From the NCBI GenBank assembly GCA_027924585.1, contig BSBM01000712.1:1746001-1810000 (forward strand): a stretch of 64,000 nt of DNA, in the 5' to 3' direction. Below are positions 1 to 11,049 of the stretch, piece after piece (positions within the stretch are counted from its first letter, which is position 1; each line of letters begins with the position of its first letter). The notes under the pieces are model-generated. The model ran no database searches, was not told the origin of the DNA, and saw nothing but the letters and a program-made list of their open reading frames with translations. The translations under genes and the position numbers were made by a program. The DNA is from Larix kaempferi. Lineage: Eukaryota > Streptophyta > Pinopsida > Pinales > Pinaceae.

Positions 1-440
1 ACCACCAAAATGACTTACAACGTTAGAGGTGTGAGCCTCTTTGATATGTTGCTATCTTTCTCCTTGGTATTCAAAGAAAATCCAACTTATAGACCAATCA
101 ATCCTAGATATGGTAGTGGTCCTTGATGTCACCTTATTCTTAATGAACTTGGTCTTCTAGTTGTTGAAATACCTCCTTGAAGTCCTCATATTTTATGTAT
201 TCCTCTTTGTATGTGTTATGGATGAAATGATCCATGTGCACAAGAGTACCCAAAGATATGGTCTTGGATATCGGTGCCCTTGAGAGTGATGTTTCTAAAA
301 AAATATTATTATTACCCTTCTTATACTTGACAATAAGATTAAATTGTTACAAAAATCCTATCCACTTTTAGTGTCTTTCTTCTTGAATCTTACTCTAGGC
401 CTACAAATATTGTAGTAGCGAGTGATCAATATGGATAATA
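1..440 (-). pseudogene. Ty3/gypsy RNase H relic
   Basis: Read on the minus strand, 440 to about 270 gives decayed RNase H sequence of a Ty3/gypsy pol: an IIHIDHSLLQYL block (family form HTDHxPLQYL), then KWIGFL and QFNLIVKYKKG, the usual stretch before the tether to integrase. Several stop codons interrupt it and no frame stays open. Below 270 I recognise nothing certain. It is probably part of the old minus-strand element whose RT/RNase H relic lies at 36985-37620, because both carry the same block around the IIH motif. The motif match is seen directly; linking the two pieces is inference. Confidence 0.55.
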
Positions 441-1631
441 GTCTACCTTCTTTTTTTAACAAGAAAAGGTATTTTTTATATTATAAAGAGGTTGTGGCAT
501 ACCAAATCAGCTATAATATACATAATAGTTCAAATTATTTATATAATTGGGCTCTATTGAGTTGAAACATTAAGTTACATTCCTTCACTAGAAAAAAACA
601 TAATATGCATAGCTATGAGCTTGTTTTTCACTTCTATAACTATATTGGTGTATAAATACACCCAAAATCAAGATACAACATACTAAATAATCCAAATTTT
701 AAGCAAAGTGGTGTTTTTTATGGGCTACCTCCATCTATACATCCTCCTACTCCTACTTTCCCTCTCTCTGAAACTAAGCTTAACCAATTATTACAAGACA
801 TTTCTACTACACTATGGTCTCTTCTTTGACATTATCCATTGCTAAATCCTCTATAAAAAATTAGTTTCCCTATTTTTTATTGGGTTCCTCAAATAAATTT
901 CAGTATAATGTTGTAGTGCATACCATTCCCTCTGTCATTATGTCCATCCTAGTGTTGTTCTCATGCAATTTGGTTTCCAACTTTCCCATTTTTTCCTCTT
1001 GCAATTCTAGCTAATTTTAAATAATTGATGTCTTGTCTCATTCTATCCACCTAATCATGCACTATCCTTAAAAAAATTGATATCATAGATGCTATCAATC
1101 CCAGGGTCTCCAAAGTATGGGAAACTAACCATTATATTGTTACTATTTCAATTTTTAAAAAGGAATACTATAAACACACAAAAGTCCAAGTCTCCTGGCC
1201 TAATTTCCTCAACAAAAAATCCTCTCAATAGTAGTGAACCCTCCCATCCAATCTCTTTGGCATAATAGAATATGTCCCAACCAACAACAAGTTACATTTC
1301 TCTCGGGTAGTAAAAAAACATGAAAGAGAAGTTTGGCATTGCTTAACAAAATTCCTTTGAACAAGGATATACAAAGACACCCATAAATTATAATATGGTA
1401 CCAAATTGGACAAATATGAAACTCGGAAAAGTAAAGCAAAAGGAGAGGTTGCACTTACCACTATTTAGATATCCCCAAATCACTTTTTGCAGATACTAAG
1501 CTCTTTTCTCTCGATAACAAATGTTAGAAAAATCAATTTTGTCTCTGAACTTCACCATCCCTTGTGTGAGAAATATCCCACCTTCACAATCGAGCCAATA
1601 TAAATTATAATTAAAATCATGTACCTAGTAT
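441..1631. other. AT-rich intergenic relic, nothing recognised
   Basis: I see no open frame with a recognisable domain, no LTR pair and no RNA gene. Two short overlapping minus-strand frames near 1209-1461 show no family motif. This is probably decayed transposon DNA. It becomes contiguous with 8780-9565 once copia element C1 is removed. Confidence 0.5.
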
Positions 1632-1636
1632 ATCTC

Positions 1637-2241
1637 TGTTGATGTATATGTAACTTCGGAATGTATTTCATCTATGCATTTCATATATATTTATTGTACC
1701 CTTATTAGAGATGTGTTACTCCTCTATAAGGAAGTGTCGTCATGTGGATTGACAAGTGTTGCAAGTGTGTGTACTTGTTGATGGGTTATTAGACGACCAT
1801 GTGTGGGGTCGGCCTTGAAATATATATTATATTGTGGATGTACGTAGCTAGACAAGTCAGCCCCATAAGGTCACTAGGAAAACAGGTTAGTATAAATAGA
1901 GCTCAGGAGATCTCTATTTAGATCATTCGGAAAGTCATATCTCTCTCACTCAGAAAGTGGCGCACTAGTGAGGAGGAGGATCATTTGCTTCTAGGAGACT
2001 ATCTCAAGTGTATTTTGGTTGTACTTTGGTTGAGACATTGCTCTCTCTATCTCTGAGGAAGTTGTGGGGTTTTTCACCTTAGGGTTTTCCCCATGGAAAC
2101 TCTGTGTCTCTTGTCTCTCATGCTTTTGATTCTTGTGATGCTTTTCATGCTTATTGTGATTCTTATGCATTGATATACTGTATATGTTATTCTCTCAGTG
2201 AAGATCCTAGAGTATTGTGAATTAATTCTCAAAATTTAACA
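1637..2241 (+). repeat. 5' LTR of C1
   Basis: A 605-bp LTR that starts TGTTGATG and ends TTTAACA. It holds a TATA box (TATAAATAG, from 1891) and one copy of a GGGTTATTAGAC block that is present two or three times in the related C3 and C2 LTRs. Confidence 0.96.
1891..1899 (+). promoter_or_regulatory. TATA box in C1 5' LTR
   Basis: TATAAATAG lies about 255 bases into the LTR, as expected for the U3 promoter that drives the genomic RNA. The same box recurs in the 3' LTR at 8424-8432, and as its reverse complement CTATTTATA in the C3 LTRs (29393, 36168), the solo LTR (40161) and the C2 LTR (58693). Confidence 0.75.
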
Positions 2242-2253
2242 TGGTATCAGAGC
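2242..2253 (+). other. Primer binding site of C1
   Basis: TGGTATCAGAGC directly abuts the LTR. This is the standard plant copia site complementary to the 3' end of initiator methionine tRNA. Confidence 0.93.
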
Positions 2254-2815
2254 TAACCTAAGAAGAAGACATTTTGTAGTGACGGAAACTTGAGTTTCTT
2301 GTTTATTGGGTTTCTCTCCACATATTTTGGAAAAGAAGTATAGTAGATTGACTCTACGCATCAAGACGAATCTATCTGTCCAATCAGAATTCAATTCTGA
2401 GCATTTTCAGATTTGGCCCTAAAAATTAGGGTTTCCATAAAAATAGGAATTTCTTAAATTTGAAGACATAGCTGGACGCTCCTTGCAAAAATCAAAGTTT
2501 AGAGCTTTGGATCGAGATTTTTGGCTGGGTAGATCTCCGGGAAACTCAAACCCTAATTCAGGGCTCTCCCCAATGAACCTGGGAGGACAAAAAGGAAAAT
2601 CTGAAGGGTAAAGCTTTGTTGATCTCAAATTCTGAATACACCAGGCTGATCAGCTCATCAAGGTGCATCTTTCTATCCTTTCAGAAAATTGAAATTCACA
2701 TTTTGAATTTTTAGGGTTTTTTCGACAAACCCTAATCCGGGACTAGATCCAGTTTTCAGCATTTCAAGTGGTAAGACCTAAATCTTTTCTATTTCCATTT
2801 GAAGTACTCTTTAAG

Positions 2816-3700
2816 ATGTCTCACCACACCAAGCTTGAGGATAAGCTTGAAGGAGCTGATAACTTCCGAGCTTGGAAGTATAGGATTGGGTTAATCCTGG
2901 AAGAGAATGAGTTGGACTCATATGTAAAAGAAGACATCACTACCCCAGAGGATGAAGAGGCTAAGGTATTGCATAAGAAAAACTTGGTCAAGGCAAAGAG
3001 AATCATTACTGATTCTATCAAAGACCATCTCATACCCCATGTGTCTTCTCTAAAGACACCCAAGGAGATATTTGAATCTTTGACCAAGCTATTTGAAGGA
3101 AAGAACATAAATCGGAAGATGACCCTACGGAACCAATTGAAAGGAGTAAAGTTTCATAATGGAGAAACCATTCAATCTTATTTTTCAAGGGTCTCCCAGA
3201 TCAAGGAACAACTAGAAGCAGTCGATGAAATGGTGGAGAATGGTGAAGTGGTGATGACCACTCTAACTGGCCTACCCAGGTCATGGGATTCCTTTATTCA
3301 AGGAATTTGTGCAAGGAAGAAGTTGATCTCCTTCAACAGATTGCGGGAAGAATGCTCTTAAGAAGAAGCTAGGCTTGTGGCCCGAGAAGAAAAGATGGGA
3401 AATGAAGATCAAGCTCTCACAGCACATGCCAGGAAAGGCAAGTCCAAGAAGGAATCATCTCATAATAGGAGATTCTCACACCACCATTATCATAAAGATA
3501 AGAAAGATCTCAGATGCTTCAATTGCAATGAGAAGGGACACTTTGCTTCAGATTGTCAGAAGAAGAAGAAAGACAACAGCAACAACTTCAATAAGAAGAA
3601 GAAGAATAACAAAAGAATATATCATGCTCATGCTGCCGAAGATGATGAACCCCCAAAGAAGAAGGCTAGGGCAGAAAGTGATGATAGTAATGATGATTGA
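2816..3700 (+). pseudogene. gag: C1 gag
   Basis: Copia Gag, which builds the particle and packages RNA. The first good ATG is at 2816 (MSHHTKLEDKLEG); the frame is open upstream only through a GTG. The N-terminal half is the usual UBN2/Gag-pre domain with a W-K-Y-R-IGLILEENEL stretch. A basic, Lys-rich part follows with one CCHC zinc knuckle, CFNCNEKGHFASDC, near 3515-3556. An in-frame TAA at 3359-3361 cuts it after 181 residues, and TGA at 3698-3700 separates it from protease. Both stops lie in the same frame as the downstream integrase, so no frameshift has occurred. The about 560-base leader after the primer site shows no other frame. Confidence 0.9.
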
Positions 3701-5017
3701 TCAAGTGAAGAAGAGTATGTTCTAATCTCTGCTCTCACAGGTACTATCTCTCATGGTTGTAATGATTGGTTAATTGACAGTGGGGCTTCCAAACACATGA
3801 CTGGGTTTAAGGAATCTTTTGTGAATCTATCTGAACATGAATCACCCCATAAGGTGAAACTTGGGGATGATTATCAATACCCAATCAAAGGAAGTGGCGA
3901 AGCCTCCTACAACCTAGATTCTGGAAAATATTTGAAGATGAAAGAAGTCCTTTATGTACCTGGGCTCAAGAAGAACTTACTCTCCATATCTACATTGGAT
4001 GCAAAAGGTATGAGGGTTGCATTTGTGGATGGCCAAGTCCTAATGTGGCCAAAGGAAAAGACCATAGATGATGCAGTAGTGATTGGATAGCAAGAGGGAG
4101 GTTTGTATAAATTAAAAGGACAACCTGAACATGCCATGGTGCATGAATCCATGGAGCCAAGTGAACTTTGGCATAGAAGACTTGCTCAAATGCACTATAG
4201 GGCACTTCCAATTGCAAGCAAGGTTGTAGAGGGTCTTCCTGAAATCAAGACCAAACATGAAGGTGTTTGCAAAGGATGTGCAAAAGGTAGGAATATTAAG
4301 AAGGCTTTCCCAAGCAGTGAAAGCAAGGCAAAAGATATCATGAAAATCATCCACTCAGATGTATGTGGTCCTATGTCATCCAGTTCTCTAAGTGGGTATG
4401 TTTACTATGTCTCATTTATTGATGACTTCTCCAGGAAGACTTCGGTATACTTCTTGAAGAACAAAGATGAGGTGTTCAAGGAATTCAAAACCTTGATGGA
4501 GAATCAAACTGACAAGAAGATCAAAACATTCAGATCCGACAATGGTGGAGAATTCACCTCAAGAGACTTCAAGAAGCTTTGTAGTGATTCAGGGATTAAG
4601 AGGGAGTTGACTGCTCCTTATAATCCTCAATAGAATGGAGTTGTAGAAAGGAAGAACAGAACAATCATGGAAGCAACAAGGGCAATGCTGCATGACCAGG
4701 ATCTACCTATGCATCTATGGGCAGAAGCAGCTAGAATAGCTGTATATGTGTAGAACATAACACCCCACAAGATATTGGACAACAAGACACCATAAGAGGT
4801 CTTTTCTGGTAAGAAACCTGAAGTCAGCCATCTCAGAATATTTGGCTGTCCAGTATACACTCATGTCCCGAACGAAAAGAGGACCAAACTAGATCCTTCA
4901 AGAATGAAGGGTATCTTTGTGGGTTACAGTGAAAGCTCGAAGGCTTATAGAATATACTTTCCAGTGTTCAATAAGATTGATGTCAGCAAGGATGAATATA
5001 AGTTCAAGGACAGGTAA
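3701..5017 (+). pseudogene. pol: C1 protease and integrase
   Basis: This continues the gag frame. The aspartic protease motif LIDSGASKHMTG lies near 3770-3805 with its catalytic Asp kept. The pre-integrase segment ELWHRRLAQMHY follows from about 4160, with the HHCC zinc residues (CKGCAKG). The integrase core comes next: IHSDVCGP, then RSDNGGEFTS, then NGVVERKNR with the catalytic Glu, then the FGCPVYTH and KGIFVGYS copia blocks. In-frame stops lie at 4088 (TAG), 4631 (TAG, in the conserved PQ-NGVVER position), 4751 (TAG), 4793 (TAA) and 5015 (TAA). The 2.2-kb gag-integrase stretch shows nonsense changes only and no frameshift. Confidence 0.9.
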
Positions 5018-5200
5018 TCCAGGAAGCAAAGATCAAGAGGGAGCACACTCCAGCAACTCCTGCAAGGATGCAGATTTTCAGAGGGAGTTGACCATCTTCC
5101 TACATTCCACAACAGAAAGGTGTAGAAGAAGCTACTTCAGCAGCTCCTACCAGGAAGCAAAGAATCAGAGGGAGTCCACCCAACAAACAAACAAAGATAA

Positions 5201-5605
5201 GTATTTCAATTATCATTTCTTGCCTATTTTGTTTGTTTAAATAATATTATGCTTATGTTTCTAGACTTAGGAGATGTATTGTGCATATTAGAATGATTGC
5301 ATTAATGAACATTATACTACTAATATGCTTGTGATGGGTAAGTGGCCTATGGCACTATACAACATTCCAGTGCTACTTATCTAGAATGAAACCTCTTTGC
5401 TGACATGTTGGGAGTAGTGCAAACTCTTAACAATGTTCTGGTAGAGACTGGAAGGCATCTAGAGAGTTGTGAACAAGGATAAATATTGTATTGAAGCATT
5501 GGCTAAGATAACTGCATGACTGCATGACATATTTCTTTCTGCGTAAAGAATTTGTTCTGAAAATTATGAGATGTTTCTAATCATGCAATTTAACTTGTTT
5601 TGTAG
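5201..5605 (+). other. Intron-like spacer between integrase and RT of C1
   Basis: A 405-base AT-rich, stop-filled segment begins GTATTT and ends TGTAG before GAAAGA, so it has GT-AG ends. The same segment with matching borders occurs in C2 (61985-62373, minus) and C3 (33368-33778, minus). It is therefore a family feature and not a private insertion. Copia pol normally runs through this point without a break. Splicing is inference; only the shared borders are seen. Confidence 0.5.
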
Positions 5606-6757
5606 GAAAGACCGTATATCTTCACCTACAAAAGGACTACAACATTTGTTCCAGCAACAAAGATATCTATTGAAGATATTGAAGTTCCCAGGATCTGGTA
5701 TGAAGAAATGGAATGCCATGATCCATCGATCATGAAGAAGATGTTTGGGATGCAGTCCCAAGACCTGATAAGGAGTCACATGTGTGCAGATTGAAGAAAG
5801 CCTTGTATGGCTTGTAGCAAGCTCCCAGAACTTGGTGTGATACAAAGAGGAAGCTTGCTCTTGAATTCGATATGAAGAACTTTGGGAATGATGCATTATC
5901 TCCTAGGTATGGAGGTGTGGCAGAATTAAGGTGGGATCTTCCTTGGTCAAGGGAAGTACACAGTAGATATCCTGAAGAGATTTGGGATGATGGATTGCAA
6001 GGCCATGGCCACACCCATGGCATCGAATCTAAAGCTTCTATGTGATGCTTCATCTGAACTAGTTGTTGTATCTATGTATCGTCAGATGATTTGGTCCTTG
6101 ATGTACCTGACGAACACGAGACCAGATATTTGCTTTGCAGTGAACACATTGAGCCAGTTCCTGATGGATCCGAGGAGTGTTCACCTAGTTGTTGTAAAGC
6201 ATGTTCTGAGGTACCTGAAGGGTACAGTGGATTATGGGCTCAAGTATGAAGCAAATCAAAATTTTAACCTGTAGGGTTATGTTGATTCAGATTGGGCTGG
6301 CAGTGCTACAGATAGGAAGAGCACATCTGGGTGCTACTTCAGTATGGGATCAGGTGTGATCTCTTAGTTTAGCAGGAAGCAGTCCTGTGTAGCACTAAGT
6401 ACAATTGAGGCAGAGTATGTTGCAGCCTATTCAGCTAGTTGTGAGGCAATATGGCTACGGAAGCTACTATCTAAATTATTTGATCTCCCGTTGGATGCTA
6501 CTAGTATCTTCTGTGATAACCAGAGTTGTGTGAAGCTGTCCGAGAACCCAGTGTTTCATGACAGGTCGAAACACATAGAGATCAAATATCACTATATCAG
6601 GGATATGGTGCAGAGAGGAGCTGTGAAGCTCCTGTATGTTGCGATGGACGAGCAGATTGCAGATGTGCTGACGAAGCCACTAGCCAGGGTGAAGTTCGAG
6701 TACTTCAGAGAGAGGCTTGGTGTTCTTCAGATTGATGACACTTCGAGGAAGAAGTGA
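5606..6757 (+). pseudogene. pol: C1 RT (core deleted) and RNase H
   Basis: Reverse transcriptase and RNase H of copia pol, badly damaged at the RT end. The start of RT is reduced to short pieces, including LKKALYGL and QAPRTW near 5790-5840. It then jumps to LALEFDMKNFG, so the segment with the YVDD active site is absent. From about 5930 the connection and RNase H read well: LGQGKYTVDILKRFGMMDCKAMATPMAS (given here only as the block near 5950-6025), YLTNTRPDICFAVN, GYVDSDWAGS with the RNase H Asp, and AEYVA. It ends ADVLTKPLARVKFEYF before TGA at 6755. In-frame stops at FNL-stop-GY (about 6271) and VIS-stop-F (about 6367) sit at conserved Gln and Trp positions. Confidence 0.88.
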
Positions 6758-8160
6758 TGGACACATTTTGCTGAAGCCATTCCAAGCATGTTGGAAGGAG
6801 GATCCTTCACATGGCTGTGGATGTAAGCGTTGGATGATGAGCATCAGGATGATGTTCTGGTATGATTAGTTGGACCATTTTGTATGTATGTATACATCAT
6901 GTTGGATGCTAGATATGATCAGTTGGATCATTTATATGTATGCACGCATCATGTTGGATGCTGGATATGATCAGTAGCATCATTTGTATGTATTTTGTTT
7001 ATGCATCATGTTGGATGCTTGGACCATGTATCTGTATATGTATCAGGTGGATACATTGTATGATCTGGTGGATCATGTATGATGATATGTATCATGTATT
7101 TGTATTTGTATCAGGTGGATACACTGTATGATTAGGTGGATCATGTATGATGATATGTATCAGGTAGATACTTGGTATGCATCAGGTAGATGCATTGTAT
7201 GATCAGGATGATCATGGATGACATGCAGCAGGATGTTGCAGTGATGTTGATCAGAATGATCATGTGTACATCAGGATGATGTAAGGTGAGTATCAGGTTG
7301 ATACTCTGTGGTCATGGAACAGGTTGTGCAGATAAGCATGTAATTTGTGCCCTGGGAGATTTGCAGATAGTATTTCGAGGTTTTGCCTATGGCATGTAAT
7401 TTGTACCCTGGGATATCTGGCAAATGCTCTTTCGAGGTTTTGCTTGGGAGGACATATAATTTGTGCCCTGGGAGATCTGCAGATAGTATTTTGAGGTTTT
7501 TCCTATGGCATGTAATTTGTTCCCTGGGATATCTGGCAGATGCTCTTTCGAGGTTTTGTCCTATGGCGTGTAATTTGTGCCCTGGGAGATCCGATAGGTT
7601 GAGTCGTGTGCTCGTAATCAGTCCTAGGATGCTCTTTCAAGGGTTTGCCATGAACACATGTAATTTGTGCCTTGGGAGATCTGATAGGTTGAGCCTTGTG
7701 CTTGTAATCAGTCCTGGGATGCTCTTTCGAGGTTTTGTGGTGACCACATGTAATTTGTTCCCTGGAAGATCCGATAGGTTGAGCCTTGTGCTCATAATCA
7801 ATCCTGGGATTCTCTTTCGAGGTTTTGTGGTGGGGTCACATGTAATAAGTCCTGGAGATCTGGACAGGATGAAAAAGGCCTCATATGCTCTTTAGGGTTC
7901 TTGCTAGTCAAGAGACTCTTTTAAGGTCTTGTGACGCACGTAATAAGTCCTGAGATTTCCACAGTATGGCTAGTGATGATGAAGACCTGCAGGTGGTGGG
8001 CCTACATCCAGTATGAAAAAGGGCTGGCTCTATAGAACTTCCTATGACGAGTAGAGTCAGAAATTGGTTGAGATAGCAGCAACAGTGATGATGATGATGA
8101 CGATGATCCCGAGAAGAAGACTTGTCTAGCAGATCTGTGTCGAGAAATACCTTCCTAGTT
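6758..8160 (+). repeat. 3' tandem-repeat region of C1
   Basis: About 1.4 kb of noncoding DNA between RNase H and the 3' LTR. From about 6890 to 7300 it is built of short imperfect repeats around ATCAGGTGGATCATGTATG. From about 7330 to 7870 it has units of roughly 60 and 115 bases with TGTAATTTGTGCCCTGGGAG and CTTTCGAGGTTTTG cores. The last part (about 7930-8160) is single-copy and matches C2 at about 59160-59300. The 170-codon open stretch at 7383-7895 is a product of the repeat units and has no domain. Confidence 0.85.
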
Positions 8161-8169
8161 AAGAGGGAG
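8161..8169 (+). other. Polypurine tract of C1
   Basis: AAGAGGGAG immediately precedes the 3' LTR and primes plus-strand synthesis in this class. The matching tract in C3 reads AAGGAGGAG (minus strand, 29697-29705). Confidence 0.85.
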
Positions 8170-8774
8170 TGTTGATGTATATGTAACTTCGGAATGTATT
8201 TCATCTATGCATTTCATATATATTTATTGTACCCTTATTAGAGATGTGTTATTCCTCTATAAGGAAGTGTCGTCATGTGGATTGACAAGTGTCGCAAGTG
8301 TGTGTACTTGTTGATGGGTTATTAGACCACCATGTGTGGGGTCGGCCCTGAAATATATATTATATTGTGGATGTACCTAGCTAGACATGTCGACCCGATA
8401 AGGTCACTGGGCAAATAGGTTAGTATAAATAGAGATTAGGAGATCTCTATTTAGATCATTCGGAAAGTCATATCTCTCTCACTCTGAAAGTGGTGCACTA
8501 GTGAGGAGGAGGATCATCTGCTTCTAGGAGACTATCTCAGGTGTATTTTGGTTGTACTTTGGTTGAGCCATTGCTCTCTCTATCTCTGAGGAAGTTGTGG
8601 GGTTTTTCACCTTAGGGTTTTCCCCATGGAAACTCTGTGTCTCTTGTCTCTCATGCTTTTGATTCTTGTGATGCTTGTCATGCTTATTGTGATTGTTATG
8701 CATTGATATACTGTATATGTTATTCTCTCAATGAAGATCCTAGAGTATTGTGAATTAATGCTCAAAATTTAACA
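8170..8774 (+). repeat. 3' LTR of C1
   Basis: A 605-bp partner of 1637-2241, with the same ends and about 23 mismatches by eye, followed directly by the ATCTC target duplication. Confidence 0.96.
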
Positions 8775-8779
8775 ATCTC

Positions 8780-9440
8780 ACCATGGGAAAAAGGACCAGG
8801 ATCACTATAATATTTGAAATCTCCCTCGAGCGAGTGGAATAAGTATGTATGTCCTTTAATCTTGGTAAAATGCCCCATATATTCTAGATTGATCCTTAAG
8901 AGTGGGTCTTTGCACCTAAGTCCCTTTGCACTATAATTGTTTCCCATGAGAGAAGTTTATGGAATCTAGTTGATGGTTAGAGTGTCCTAGTTTTTAATGA
9001 GAACCATTTGTCCAAGTAGGTAGAAATATTTTCCATTTTATGGTATTTTTGTATGATGGCATATATCAAATATATTTTCCTCTTCAAGGGTGTCTAATTT
9101 CCAAATCATCCTGTGGATTATTCTACTCATTCTGCTCCTCATTTCACATTTTTTAACTCTAGGTTCACTATTATGAGTGAGTCCCCAAATATCAATACCA
9201 TCTTAACATGGATGGATTGAGGGACCCATAACCCTTGGTACAATGCATATGCCTCTACTTAATTGTTTGACGCAATCCCTACTCCCCATGAATTTTTGGC
9301 CTTTAAATTTCCACTGTGGTGATATAGTACCCACTCCTACATTTGCCACCCCAAGGTTACTCTTAGATGACCTACAAACGAAGAGTTTGTGGTGATGTTG
9401 ATCCATAACCCATTCTTGGAAATCTAGTTCTTAGAGGTCC
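8780..9440 (-). pseudogene. LINE-type RNase H relic (probable)
   Basis: Minus-strand reading from about 9410 downward gives HKLFVCRSSKSNLGVANVGV, then ISPQWKFKGQ, then IWGLTHNS, and nearer 8900 NNYSAKGLRCKDPLLRINL. This resembles the RNase H domain seen after RT in plant LINEs: a D-G-(A/S)-S-x-(S/G)-N-x-G strand, a G-D-S strand, then a Glu/Ala/Asp C-terminal helix. Catalytic residues are lost (Asp to Cys at the first position) and stops and frameshifts are frequent. No LINE RT or endonuclease is seen nearby. A Tat-type second RNase H of a gypsy element is an alternative. Confidence 0.4.
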
Positions 9441-9565
9441 AATTTCTAGCTTAATGTAGGTTGAGTCTTGTATGTTATTCTTTTGGATTGAAGGGGACTC
9501 CCACTCATAAATGCTTTATCCGATGAGAATTATTTAACAATGAGGGTCTCTTTTGAGAGAAATAT

Positions 9566-10975
9566 TGATCCGAAAAACTTTCAGGATCTTTTATACCATA
9601 AATTTGCATGTGAAATTTGCATGTAAATTCTCATAAAAAGGCTTTTAAAGATGAATTTTAAATTCTTAAACCATACACATAAGCAAATAAACAAGTATGC
9701 AAACCATAAATTTGTAGACAACAGATGATAATGGAGTTCACCCTTCTTGGGCTACGTCTTCGGGCCACTTCCAATCAGAAGGTTGATCTTATTAGGTCTT
9801 CAAAAAATTACATACATGAGTTCTAGAAACACTTCTGAGTTTTGTGAGTCAAACCTAGAAACATACTACACCATTGCATTCCTCTAGAAATTCTGAGTAA
9901 AATGAGTATAAACTCGACTATCTTTGCCTGAGGACTCCTCTAGAATGCAAATTGAAATAAAATCTGCCTGTAACTATATGGACTGTATGGATTTCCCACC
10001 TCAGGAAGTTCCCCCATTAATGTCATGTACCTACCTCGATATCTGTGCTCGTACTTCGTTATGGAAACTATGAAAAATGTGCTCTATGTAATTGTTTTCT
10101 GTGGATCCAAACGTGGTTTTAAATAGGCATTTGGGCATGAATTGGAGGGCAACACGCCCCTTTTTGGCCCCCATTTCCGCCTTTCAACTCTTAACCAAAA
10201 GCGACTGATATACATTCAATGAATGGGATTTGTCCCAGTGGTAAAGTGTTGTGATTTGGGGGCATAGGTCCCGGGGTCAAAACTGCAGGCCTCTCCCTTT
10301 TCAACGTGACTTTGTTGCTTTATTTGTTGGGTGGTTTGGTTATGTAGCACTGCGGTGGCTTATGACGTGGTTTGTTTCTCCATTGGCTTGGCTTGTGCCT
10401 AGGCTTGTTTCTCTATTGGTTTGGCTTGTTGGTTGGTGCTCCATGTAACACTTTACGGCCTCGGTGTTGGACCAGGGGTCGAGGGTCTAGTCCTCAATCC
10501 CTCCCATTTTTCCAAACTAACCATCCTTCAAGTTTAAATATAAGTCACACCCTAGAGTGTTAAGAAACACTTGAGGGACTCTTGGCTAGGTGGGCTCTGT
10601 GGAGTCGTTGGTGGAGGTTGAGATCGTGGGTTCGATCCCCACAACAACAATAATTTTTGTAGAATGGTGTAAACAACAGCCAATAGGGATGCCACATTGA
10701 AATCCCTGATTGGTCCAATTCAATGCTTCCAAGTCACTTTCTTGACCATGTGGCACCCTGTCATTGGTCCATTTTTTTAACCTTTTTTACCCATTTTTTT
10801 CCTTTTTTAACGTTTTTGTTGCATTTTCAAAACTCAATACCTTTCACCTCGAGAGGTCATTTCATGCGAAACGAACATTGCCGAAAAGTTCCTAACGATA
10901 TCTATCCATCTATAAGATTCTTTGCATCTTTTGAAGACTTTCATTTTGATCGATCTTAGAGATTCTCCTGGATCA
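9566..10975 (-). repeat. 3' LTR of G1
   Basis: A 1410-bp LTR with inverted ends TGATCC and GGATCA. The purine tract lies at 10976-10990 (minus strand, AATGGGAAGG). A T/C-rich block (10770-10830) and tRNA-like boxes are noted separately. The partner is split across 28192-29092 and 36477-36984. Confidence 0.9.
10583..10639 (+). other. tRNA-like A/B box pair inside the G1 LTR
   Basis: TGGCTAGGTGG (10583-10593) matches an RNA polymerase III A box at most positions. GGTTCGATCCC (10629-10639), within the self-complementary GTGGGTTCGATCCCCAC, is a perfect B box and T-arm. Spacing is tRNA-like. The counterpart is in the other LTR at about 36595-36655. Acceptor and anticodon stems do not form a full tRNA by eye, so this is a tRNA-derived (SINE-like) segment, not a tRNA gene. 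A second, weaker box pair starts near 10237 (CCCAGTGGTAAAGTG). Confidence 0.45.
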
Positions 10976-11049
10976 AACCTTCCCATTGGGAAGCTTTTGG
11001 GCCACCAAAAGCATGGGATCATTCATAAAACATGTGAGGGTACAACTCC

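Larger units (their letters stand above)
1637..8774 (+). mobile_element. Ty1/copia element C1, complete ends, defective inside
   Basis: The element has two 605-bp LTRs (1637-2241 and 8170-8774), both TGTTGATG...TTTAACA, flanked by a perfect 5-bp target duplication ATCTC (1632-1636 and 8775-8779). A primer binding site TGGTATCAGAGC follows the 5' LTR directly and a purine tract AAGAGGGAG precedes the 3' LTR. The order gag, protease, integrase, RT, RNase H marks it as copia. The two LTRs differ at about 23 positions by eye (about 96% identity). The gag-integrase frame carries six in-frame stops and the RT core is largely deleted, so this copy cannot move alone. Its LTR and pol resemble C2, C3 and the solo LTR at 39903. 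Confidence 0.96.

Noticed and set aside
7383-7895. 170-codon plus-strand frame
   Set aside because: It lies wholly in the C1 tandem repeats; its protein is the repeat unit translated, without a domain.
10583-10645. A true tRNA gene
   Set aside because: The T-arm and B box are good, but no full cloverleaf with acceptor and anticodon stems is visible, and the segment is repeated in both G1 LTRs.
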